Origin: CAYVUV01 sp964455095
Lineage (GTDB): Bacteria > Desulfobacterota > Binatia > HRBIN30 > CADEER01
Assembly (NCBI GenBank): GCA_964455095.1
Contig: CAYVUV010000389.1
Span: 1-6,946, forward strand
Reading direction: 5' to 3'
Length of the DNA stretch: 6,946 nt
Position numbers and translations under genes: made by a program
The notes under the pieces: model-generated
Told to the model about the DNA's origin: nothing
Database searches by the model: none
Seen by the model: only the letters and a program-made list of their open reading frames with translations
Shown: positions 1-5,628 of the stretch, piece by piece
Layout of the letters: every line of letters begins with the position of its first letter
Numbering within the stretch: the first letter of the stretch is position 1

Positions 1-219
1 CTCGCTCGAGCGGCGCTTCTTGCCGCTCATCTTGCCGGTGAATATGCTCGTGAGCGAGGCGAGGAAGCCGTTTTCGTCGCATCGGCGCTTCCCGCCGCCG
101 CGCTTCTTGCCGCCGCTCGAGCGGCGCGTCTTGCCCTTGCCCGTGTGGGCCGGCGCGGCCGCCGGCGCCTTGTGCGACGACGACGACTTCTTACCCTTGC
201 TCTTCTTCTTTCCCGCCAT
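1..219 (-). CDS. Lys/Arg/Ser-rich basic protein (3' end cut by window edge)
   Basis: The frame starts at ATG 219-217 and stays open through base 1, giving at least 73 residues, so the C-terminus is missing. A good Shine-Dalgarno (GGAGGG, 227-232, 7-nt spacer) supports the start. The gene lies 20 bp behind the stop of the 502-residue gene, probably in the same transcript. The visible part is strongly basic: a Lys/Ser-rich start (MAGKKKSKGKK), an Ala/Pro/His linker around residues 18-25, then RRSS-containing basic repeats (residues 32-35 and 69-72). These flank one short hydrophobic patch (NGFLASLTSIF, about residues 50-60). A near-identical 20-bp DNA repeat (5-24 and 116-135) underlies the two RRSS units. 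Such composition fits nucleic-acid binding or condensation, as in histone H1-like tails or virion core proteins, but no family is recognised. The hydrophobic patch could instead be a membrane- or particle-anchoring element. Confidence 0.75.
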   Translation of the reverse strand, partial: MAGKKKSKGKKSSSSHKAPAAAPAHTGKGKTRRSSGGKKRGGGKRRCDENGFLASLTSIFTGKMSGKKRRSSE

Positions 220-226
220 CGTCGTT

Positions 227-232
227 CCCTCC
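227..232 (-). promoter_or_regulatory. Ribosome binding site of the basic protein
   Basis: GGAGGG on the minus strand lies 7 nt before ATG 219-217, inside the 20-bp gap after the upstream stop codon. It fixes the start of a gene that is otherwise only visible as an edge fragment. Confidence 0.7.
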
Positions 233-239
233 GGTCGCT

Positions 240-1748
240 CTAGGCGACCCGTTCGAGCTGACAGCCGCACCCGGCATTGCCGTAGGCGCTGCGCATGAGC
301 CTGCGCAGTCCGTCGCGCTGGGCATGGAAGATCTGCGGCACCACACGCGGCACCTGCGACATGCGCCCCACCAGGGCCGGCGCCGCCGTCGCGGCGGCGC
401 GGTTGACCTCGGAGACCAGCGCCGTCGTGGGCAGCACGCGCGCGACCTGGGCGACCACGCCCGGCGGCAGCTGCAGCGCGCGCAGGTGCGCCGAGGCCTG
501 CGCCATCACCGCTTTGGCCTGCTGCTCGGCCGCGGCCGCACTGCGACCCAGGAGGGCCTTGGCGTTGCCCACCGCGCGCTGCGCTTGCGCCTTGAGGTCC
601 TCGGCCTTCTTTGCCGCCTCCATCGCGAGCTGCCCCGCGCGGTCAACCGCGACGATGGCCGCGGCGGCCGCGGTGCCGAGGCCCGGCACCAGCGCGGCGA
701 TCCCGGCGACGCTGGGCGCGACCTTGTGAAAGAACTTCGCGCCGGCGCCCACCGCGGACTTGACCTTGCCGGCAACGCTCTTGATCGCCGACCAGAAGCC
801 GCCGAACGCCATCGGCACTTCCTGCCAGACGCCGCCGCCGGCGTCGCCGTAGTAGCCGCCGAGCGCGCCGGCGCCGAGGAACACCAGGCCGGCACCCTCG
901 GCGCCCCCATAGGGCGCGTGCAGCACGCACCCGAGCGGCATGCGCTCGAGCTGGAAGCCAGAGGCCTCCGTCATCTCGGCCGCCATGGTGCCGAGGTCGC
1001 CGATGGGGTTGAGGCCCAGCACGAAGCGCATGGTGGGATCGGTGACCGGGAGCGCGTTGATTGCGGCGATGTCGGGCGGGTTCATACTGGCCACCTCGAG
1101 GCTGCCAAGCGCGCCCGGCCGGCCCGTGACGTAGTAGAAGCGAACGAAGTAGAGCTCGGGCGTGAAGCCCGGCGGCTTCGGGTGTGCGACTGGATCGAGC
1201 GAGACCCACTGACCACGCGGCCGGTTCGCCCACACCTGCCCGTGCACGTGCGCTTCGGAGTCAGGACAGCAGGGCGCGCCACCGTAGAGCTGACGGCGGA
1301 GCTCGGCAGGGTGCGGGCAGTCGCGGCCGCGCATCTCGTGAGGGCAGCGCCCGATGCCGGCGCGGAAGCGCGCGGGCTGGTGCCCCATCGCGAGGCCGCA
1401 GGCGACCACCGCCGGCGCGATTGATTCGCAGTCCTCGCCGATGAAGGCGTGCCGCTCGTAGCCCCCGAGGGCGAGGGTGATGCGGGGCGCTTTGAGGCGC
1501 TCGCGGAACACTGGATCCTTGCGGTACGGGATCCGGTATCTGCAGAGCTCGCTGAGGGCGTGGAGCTCGGCCACATCATCGCGAGCAGGCACACGACGAT
1601 CGCGCAGCCACGTCTCGCAGACGACGCGCAGATCTTCGCGGCAGGAGTCCTGCCGCGCGAAGTGCGCCATTTGCTCGAGCGTGGCGGCGTTGAGACCGCG
1701 GCCCGGGCGAGTCTCGACCAGGACGGTCTCACGTTGCGCCGCCTGCAC
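240..1748 (-). CDS. Transglutaminase-like domain protein with membrane-active helices; putative virion entry protein
   Basis: Protein of 502 residues starting at GTG 1748-1746 (CCGGGGGCC upstream) and overlapping the preceding gene by 20 bp. Residues about 28-200 read as a transglutaminase-like (papain-fold) domain. The motif YRKDPVFRERLKAP leads into the nucleophile region GEDCES (Cys107), followed by a helix and PARFRAG, then HVHGQVW (His167) and WVSLDP (Asp185), a plausible Cys-His-Asp triad. Between Cys107 and His167 sits a Cys/His-rich insertion with two CPH motifs and a CC pair. Residues 318-343 form a Lys-rich amphipathic stretch and 347-368 a Gly/Ala-rich hydrophobic segment long enough to span a membrane. 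About 375-425 is an Ala/Lys/Glu/Gln helix, probably a coiled coil, and the protein ends in a CGC motif. The domain is inferred from motif order; the family's activity here could be proteolytic, amidase or cross-linking. A role in envelope penetration is inference. Confidence 0.85.
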   Translation of the reverse strand: MQAAQRETVLVETRPGRGLNAATLEQMAHFARQDSCREDLRVVCETWLRDRRVPARDDVAELHALSELCRYRIPYRKDPVFRERLKAPRITLALGGYERHAFIGEDCESIAPAVVACGLAMGHQPARFRAGIGRCPHEMRGRDCPHPAELRRQLYGGAPCCPDSEAHVHGQVWANRPRGQWVSLDPVAHPKPPGFTPELYFVRFYYVTGRPGALGSLEVASMNPPDIAAINALPVTDPTMRFVLGLNPIGDLGTMAAEMTEASGFQLERMPLGCVLHAPYGGAEGAGLVFLGAGALGGYYGDAGGGVWQEVPMAFGGFWSAIKSVAGKVKSAVGAGAKFFHKVAPSVAGIAALVPGLGTAAAAAIVAVDRAGQLAMEAAKKAEDLKAQAQRAVGNAKALLGRSAAAAEQQAKAVMAQASAHLRALQLPPGVVAQVARVLPTTALVSEVNRAAATAAPALVGRMSQVPRVVPQIFHAQRDGLRRLMRSAYGNAGCGCQLERVA

Positions 1749-2799
1749 CCTGGCCCCCGGCAGGTGGCACGGCGGACGGCACCGTCGACGGCGCCGGCGA
1801 CGAGTTCAGCTTGATGCCATTGCGCTCGGCCTCGAAGGCCAGGCGCATCCGGGTCACCTCGCCGACCTCGTGCGCGATCTGCTGCCCGAGCGAGAGCAGC
1901 CCGGGCGCGATGATCTGCACCATGCCCGCCCAGGTCGCCGCCTCGCCGGGCGGGTTTGCGATCGCGGTCGCGGCGTCGCGCGACACGAACCCGGCCTGCA
2001 CCAGCGCGTTTGCGTCGCGCACGGTGCGGCTCACGTGATCGTCTTCGTCGTCGTCGTCGTCGCTGGCTCCGCCGCCCCCGCGCGCCGCGAGCTCATCGAA
2101 GCGCGCGCGCAGCTCGGCGACCTCGCGCCGCGACTCCGCGAGCTGCGTCTTGTAGAGCTCGAGGATCTCATCGTTGCCGCCGCCGCGCACCGGGGCCCCG
2201 CGCTGCACCTGGCCGAGCGCACTCGCCAGGCTGCTCGTAACTGTGTTCATCCCCTGCAGGCAGACCGAGAGCACATCAGCCGCGCCCGGGACGCCGGGGA
2301 TCGGGTGCTGGACGGCCGGCGCCGGCGCGGCCGCCGGCGACGCGCCGAAGGCGCCCATGACATGCGGCTGGCGCGGCAAGGCAGCCAGCGGCGGCGTGAT
2401 GGCGCGGTAGATCGGATCGCCCGTCTGCGGGTTGCAGAGCACGAGCTCGAGCTCGCCGGTCGCCGCATAGCCGTGTTGGGCGACGAGATCCTGCAGCTCA
2501 CGCGGGAACGCCAGCGGCCCGGGCACCTCGAGCGTACACAGGAACTGCCGCCCGCCCGGCCCGCTGAGGCGTTCGACCATGAGATGCTCGCCCGGCTGCA
2601 GCTGGCGGCACATCGTGTTGCAGGCGGCCGCGCCGCGGCCGCTCGGCACGCGGTTTCCGCGCGGCTGCGCTGGCGCCGCCGGCGCTGCCTGGGCCGGCGC
2701 CTCGTCCTCGTCGTCGGCGTCGATCTCGCGCTCGTCGTCGGCGTCGTCGCCGTCGAGCTCGCCGGCGGCGGATGGCTCCGCGCCACCGACCAGCGACAT
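1729..2799 (-). CDS. Asp-rich protein with a small beta domain and coiled coil, unknown function
   Basis: The start is placed at ATG 2799, which has GAGGCAGG just upstream. An in-frame GTG at 2829 would add ten residues but shows no Shine-Dalgarno. Numbered from that GTG (366 residues), residues 25-43 are an acidic repeat (DADDE units) and 44-66 an Ala/Pro/Arg linker. Residues about 82-150 are a compact domain with alternating hydrophobics (MVERL, RQFLCTLEVPGP, then a Gly-Tyr turn and ELELVLCNP). It loosely recalls the short Gly-x-Tyr-Arg-Leu-type domains of some phage proteins. Residues 219-250 are a charged heptad-like helix, 257-264 an Asp/Glu run, 300-340 a further helix, and the tail is Pro/Ala/Ser-rich. 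No named family is recognised. Its stop overlaps the start of the 502-residue gene by 20 bp, so the two are probably co-translated and may act in one complex. A virion or scaffold role is inference. Confidence 0.8.
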   Translation of the reverse strand: MSLVGGAEPSAAGELDGDDADDEREIDADDEDEAPAQAAPAAPAQPRGNRVPSGRGAAACNTMCRQLQPGEHLMVERLSGPGGRQFLCTLEVPGPLAFPRELQDLVAQHGYAATGELELVLCNPQTGDPIYRAITPPLAALPRQPHVMGAFGASPAAAPAPAVQHPIPGVPGAADVLSVCLQGMNTVTSSLASALGQVQRGAPVRGGGNDEILELYKTQLAESRREVAELRARFDELAARGGGGASDDDDDEDDHVSRTVRDANALVQAGFVSRDAATAIANPPGEAATWAGMVQIIAPGLLSLGQQIAHEVGEVTRMRLAFEAERNGIKLNSSPAPSTVPSAVPPAGGQGAGGAT

Positions 2800-2843
2800 C
2801 CTGCCTCGAGGGCCCCGAATCTGACTCACACACCGATGCTGCG

Positions 2844-2857
2844 CGAGCTCGAGCTCG
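2844..2857. promoter_or_regulatory. 14-bp perfect palindrome in divergent intergenic region
   Basis: CGAGCTCGAGCTCG reads identically on both strands. It lies just upstream of the Asp-rich minus-strand gene, in the roughly 180-bp region that also precedes the divergent RHH regulator gene. Perfect symmetry in a divergent promoter region next to an RHH gene makes it a candidate operator. The same 14-mer also occurs inside the neighbouring coding region at 2442-2455, so codon bias could explain it. Confidence 0.35.
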
Positions 2858-2861
2858 GGAG

Positions 2862-2881
2862 GCCTCGCGCGCGCGTGAGGC
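2862..2881. promoter_or_regulatory. 20-bp near-perfect palindrome, candidate operator
   Basis: GCCTCGCGCGCGCGTGAGGC has GCCTC/GAGGC arms around a CGCGCGCG core, with a single mismatched pair (2867/2876). It starts five bases after the 14-bp palindrome and lies between two divergent genes, one of them a probable RHH DNA-binding protein. The spacing suggests a compound operator, but no clear -35/-10 boxes can be recognised on either strand. Confidence 0.4.
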
Positions 2882-3010
2882 TGGCCGGTTTCTGGGGCCG
2901 TCCCAGGGCCGCAGAGGCCCGCAGGAGAGCCCAGGAGGGGGCACGGGAGGGCTCAGAATCGGACGCCTGGCATCGCCGCCGCTGGCGCGACCACGCACGC
3001 ATACATCACG

Positions 3011-3217
3011 ATGGCGCCCATGGATGACAACACGCTGGTGCGCACCACCGTCACCCTCGAGCGGCGCCACGTGAGACAGCTCGCCGAGCTCGCCCTCGCC
3101 CGACGCTTCGAGGAGGTCGGCCGCTGGGACACCTCGAGGGTGCTGCGCGAGGTCCTCGACCGGGCGCTGCCAGCCCCGCCGCCGGCGCGCGCCGGCAGGA
3201 AGAGAAAGAGCCGATGA
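3011..3217 (+). CDS. Small ribbon-helix-helix (CopG/Arc-type) DNA-binding protein
   Basis: 68 residues from ATG 3011. An in-frame ATG at 3020 is an equally possible start, since neither has a clear Shine-Dalgarno. The pattern is that of an RHH fold: a short N-terminal strand with alternating residues (TLVRTTVTL, residues 8-16), helix A (about 18-33, ERRHVRQLAELALARR), a loop with Gly-Arg-Trp, and helix B beginning TSRVLREVLDRAL (41-53). A Pro/Ala linker and a basic tail (RKRKSR) follow. RHH proteins dimerise, put the paired strand into the DNA major groove, and commonly repress their own promoter. The gene is the first of a two-gene plus-strand unit and faces a divergent region with two palindromes, which fits autoregulation. 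It could also be an antitoxin, but the partner does not look like a known toxin. Confidence 0.8.
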   Translation: MAPMDDNTLVRTTVTLERRHVRQLAELALARRFEEVGRWDTSRVLREVLDRALPAPPPARAGRKRKSR

Positions 3218-3555
3218 CCCGCGACCCACAAGGCCGAGCACTCGACGACGACGGCGAGCTGCTCAATGGGATGGTGGTAGCGCCAACGACGGGCGACGCG
3301 ACCAAGGGCAGCACGACCTACTACGTCGAAGGTTGCGAGGTCGGCGCCGAGACCTATCGACTCTGGCTGTACGACAAAGAGGTCGACGCCCGCCACGACC
3401 AGGCCGGCGTGCTCGCGCTCATCCTGCAGGCCCTCGAGCGCGTCGCCGGCGCCGCTTCGCCGAGGCCGCCGGCGCCCGCACCTGCAGCGCCAGCCCCCAC
3501 GCCGGCGCCTGCGTCGGCGACAGCGCCGGCGCCGCGACGGTTCATCACCGAGTAG
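3214..3555 (+). CDS. Hypothetical protein coupled to the RHH gene
   Basis: 113 residues, starting at the ATGA overlap with the RHH stop, with AGGAAGAG about 10 nt upstream. This indicates translational coupling. Residues 1-75 look like a small folded domain: an acidic start (LDDDGELLNGMVV), a predicted strand STTYYVEGCEVG, a strand AETYRLWLYDKEVDARH, and a helix GVLALILQALERVAG. Residues about 82-106 are a Pro/Ala repeat linker ending in RRFITE. No family is recognised. The tight coupling suggests a partner or effector of the RHH protein. A toxin role cannot be excluded, but no nuclease or PIN/RelE-type motif is visible. The last 11 bp overlap the convergent gene on the other strand, leaving no room for a terminator between them. 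Confidence 0.65.
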   Translation: MTRDPQGRALDDDGELLNGMVVAPTTGDATKGSTTYYVEGCEVGAETYRLWLYDKEVDARHDQAGVLALILQALERVAGAASPRPPAPAPAAPAPTPAPASATAPAPRRFITE

Positions 3556-3874
3556 GCTTCTTGATCGCCGCGACGACGCCGCCCCGAGCTCGTGCGGCGT
3601 CGACGGCGGCCTTCACTTCTGGACGCTCCAAGATCTCGTCCATCCTGCCCGGCGCCGCCTCTGGCTTCTTCGGCCGGCTCGCCTCGAACTGCGCTTCCTG
3701 CTCGGCGCGCTGCGCGGCCAGCGCGGCCTGCTCGCGCTTGTGCGCCTTGGGATTGTCGCGCTCCCACTGCAGGCGCCGCGCGGCGGCCGCCTGCTCGATC
3801 TGCGCCTGGCGCGCGAGGTCGCGCTGCGCGAGCTCGCGGTGGGACAGCTTCTCTTCGTCGTCGTTCGTCGCCAT
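3545..3874 (-). CDS. Small charged alpha-helical protein, unknown function
   Basis: 109 residues from ATG 3874. The Shine-Dalgarno TAGGAG overlaps the TAG stop of the beta-helix gene (3885-3890), 10 nt before the start, so this gene is very likely expressed with its upstream neighbour. Almost the whole chain is predicted helix. Residues about 8-68 are a long Arg/Glu/Gln/Ala-rich helix (KLSHRELAQRDLARQAQIEQ and onward) with coiled-coil character, and there is a Lys/Pro break near residues 67-72. A second short helix follows around 76-95 (RMDEILERPEVKAAVDAA), then a basic end (IKKPTR). No family is recognised. Position after a probable spike protein suggests an assembly or accessory role (a small chaperone or scaffold), which is inference only. 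Confidence 0.75.
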   Translation of the reverse strand: MATNDDEEKLSHRELAQRDLARQAQIEQAAAARRLQWERDNPKAHKREQAALAAQRAEQEAQFEASRPKKPEAAPGRMDEILERPEVKAAVDAARARGGVVAAIKKPTR

Positions 3875-3887
3875 GAGTGGGTGACTC

Positions 3888-5519
3888 CTAGCCGGTGATG
3901 CTGATGCGGCTCATTCCGCCGAGAGGGACGGTCGCGGTCGAACCGCCGACGCGGTGCAGGTTGCCGTTGAACCCGGCCACCTCCTGGAACTCTCCCACGC
4001 CGGTACCGAAGTTGACCACCGCGGTGCCCACGTCGCACTGCAGGTTGCCGGTGCCACCGACGATCTGCGAGTTGAGGGCCGCACCGATGCGGGCCTGTGA
4101 GCCATGGTGCACGCGCAGACCAAACTGCGTGTTGCCCGAGCCGAGCAGCTTGGTCGACGAGCACCCGAAGAAGGACTGACCGCGCACCGAGACGCCGTGA
4201 GTACCGGCATAGGAGGCGATCGGGCGAAAGACGTTCATCGCGGCCGGCTGCCCCTCGTCGCCACAGGTGAGGCCGCGCCAGTGTCCGCAGTTGAAGACGT
4301 TGGGGAAGGTCGGATCCAGCGCGGTGCGGCCGCGCGGCCGCGGGTCGTTGTCGGTCACGCTGAAGTGCAGGAAGGTGTTGAGGGCCTTGATGTTGGTGTA
4401 GTTCGCGCTGCCCTTGTCGATGCGCGCGAAGGCCGGGAAGCAGCAGCCGTTGAACCACAGGCCCTGGACGTCGCGGGTGTAGAGCACGCCGAACTGCCAG
4501 CCGTCGAACGTCGCGCCGCGGTTCTCCGCAAAGAGCGAGCTCGTCTGCGCGATCGCGGTGCCATCGCCGAGGATGACCGTCGCGCCGAGGTCAAAGGTGC
4601 TGGTCCCGGTGACGATGACACTCGGCCGGACGATGGTCACGACGTCGGTGTCGACGACGGCCAGGGCGGTGAGCTCGTTGTCGACGATGAGGAAGTCGGC
4701 GCCGTTCTCCGCGATCGGGAGCTCGTCGATCAGGCGGACGCCGGCGCGCGTGATGCGCAGGAAGGCGTTGCGGCCGCGGAAGTCGTTGACCGTCCAGCCC
4801 GGCGCCGCCACGGTGAAGTCAAGGCGGGCGCGGCCGCCGCCGGCGGTCGGCGCACCGGCCTGGTCGACCACGACCAGGGGCACGGCGTCGAGCGCGGCCG
4901 TCGCCGGCCCGGTGGTCGGCACGAAAGCGCACTTGGGCGCCGCGCGGTACACGTAGTTGTTCTGACTGCCCTCGCCGCACGCGCGCAGGTACTGCTCGTT
5001 GTAGGTCTGCGGCGTGGTCGGCGCCGAGAACGCCGCGAGGCCGACGCCGACGCCGGCGGTGTTGATGATGACCTGCGAGGTCCCGAACCAGTGCTGAGGG
5101 TACTTGTGATAAAGCGCCCGGTGGGTGCGCAGCGCGTCGGTCGGCAGCAGCCCGCTGTTGGCGTCGTCGCCACTCGCGAGGTCGACGTAGAGCTCGATAT
5201 CGACCAGGCCAGAGTCGACGTCGGTCTCGGCGAAGGCCAGCCCGCCCAGCGGCTCATCACTCGAGGCGATGGCGCCGCGCCAGTGCATGATGTAGGGCCC
5301 GCCGCCGAGCACCTGCAGATAGAAGCGCGCCTCGGCCGGCGAGTCCGTTGGGTTGACGAACGTGATCTGCTCGAGGTCGCAGGCGAGCACGCCGATCGGG
5401 CTGTTGCGGTCGGGGTAGATGATGGCGGGGACGATCGCGACGCCGTTTTGCGCCTTGCTCGCGTGCGGCCTCACCAGCGAGCCGCCCGCGGGCAGCGAAA
5501 TCAAAATGCCTTCCTGCAT
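3888..5519 (-). CDS. Right-handed beta-helix (pectate-lyase-like) spike or fibre-type protein
   Basis: 543 residues from ATG 5519. The Shine-Dalgarno is poor (GAGGG one base before ATG), and an in-frame TAG at 5559-5557 limits any extension to 12 codons. Residues about 1-107 are beta-rich and may be an attachment domain. The region starting at 110, YVDLASGDDANSGLLPTDAL, carries the YVD..GxDxNxG..P..ALRT signature. This signature commonly opens right-handed beta-helix domains of phage tail-spike and surface carbohydrate-binding proteins. The rest is rich in short alternating strands with Gly/Asn/Asp turns (for example 290-360 and 440-515), as expected for stacked coils. It ends in GGMSRISITG. 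There is no signal peptide or transmembrane helix, which speaks against an exported host enzyme. Receptor binding or polysaccharide cleavage is the likely role. No catalytic residues can be assigned, and a purely structural role remains possible. Confidence 0.85.
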   Translation of the reverse strand: MQEGILISLPAGGSLVRPHASKAQNGVAIVPAIIYPDRNSPIGVLACDLEQITFVNPTDSPAEARFYLQVLGGGPYIMHWRGAIASSDEPLGGLAFAETDVDSGLVDIELYVDLASGDDANSGLLPTDALRTHRALYHKYPQHWFGTSQVIINTAGVGVGLAAFSAPTTPQTYNEQYLRACGEGSQNNYVYRAAPKCAFVPTTGPATAALDAVPLVVVDQAGAPTAGGGRARLDFTVAAPGWTVNDFRGRNAFLRITRAGVRLIDELPIAENGADFLIVDNELTALAVVDTDVVTIVRPSVIVTGTSTFDLGATVILGDGTAIAQTSSLFAENRGATFDGWQFGVLYTRDVQGLWFNGCCFPAFARIDKGSANYTNIKALNTFLHFSVTDNDPRPRGRTALDPTFPNVFNCGHWRGLTCGDEGQPAAMNVFRPIASYAGTHGVSVRGQSFFGCSSTKLLGSGNTQFGLRVHHGSQARIGAALNSQIVGGTGNLQCDVGTAVVNFGTGVGEFQEVAGFNGNLHRVGGSTATVPLGGMSRISITG

Positions 5520-5554
5520 GCCCTCGATGGTAGTCGCCGGCCGCAGAAGGGGAT

Positions 5555-5577
5555 CCTAGCGCCCGCCTGAAACTAGG
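5555..5577. promoter_or_regulatory. CCTAG inverted repeat upstream of the spike gene
   Basis: CCTAG (5555-5559) and CTAGG (5573-5577) form an inverted repeat with a 13-bp spacer in the gap before the beta-helix gene. CTAG occurs only four times in the window: two are these half-sites and two coincide with stop codons (240 and 3888). This could be a regulator-binding site or part of a promoter. No convincing -35/-10 pair is visible in the 109-bp gap. Confidence 0.3.
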
Positions 5578-5601
5578 CCCTCGGCGCCCCCTCTGAGGGC
5601 C
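5576..5601 (-). terminator. Possible hairpin after the J-domain-like gene
   Basis: GGCCCTC (5576-5582) and GAGGGCC (5595-5601) can pair into a 7-bp GC-rich stem with a 12-nt loop, located 28-53 bases behind the stop at 5629. There is no T-run, so it is not a standard intrinsic terminator. It may be a pause or mRNA-stability hairpin separating the two minus-strand gene groups. Confidence 0.3.
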
Positions 5602-5628
5602 CCCGTGGCTCGAGGCGCGCCGCGGGCG

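Noticed and set aside
324..1424. Long plus-strand open frame opposite the 502-residue gene
   Set aside because: Arg/His/Ala-rich low-complexity translation without domain pattern. The opposite frame has recognisable motifs and correct gene spacing; such shadows are expected at high GC.
2038..2066. GTC trinucleotide run as a microsatellite
   Set aside because: It encodes a poly-Asp linker with mixed GAC/GAA/GAT codons in the Asp-rich gene, so protein composition explains it.
1477..3027. 516-codon plus-strand open frame
   Set aside because: Runs across two minus-strand genes and the divergent intergenic region. Translation is Arg-rich and featureless, with no ribosome site.
2953..3396. Minus-strand frame opposite the RHH pair
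   Set aside because: Competes with the RHH gene, which has a clear fold pattern and an ATGA-coupled partner; this frame shows no ribosome site or motif.
3011..3555. Classical toxin-antitoxin pair
   Set aside because: The first protein fits an RHH antitoxin, but the second has no recognisable toxin motif and carries a long Pro/Ala tail. Kept only as an open possibility.
4104..5570. 488-codon plus-strand open frame opposite the spike gene
   Set aside because: Mirror of the minus-strand codon bias (Val/Asp/Arg-rich). The minus frame has the beta-helix signature.
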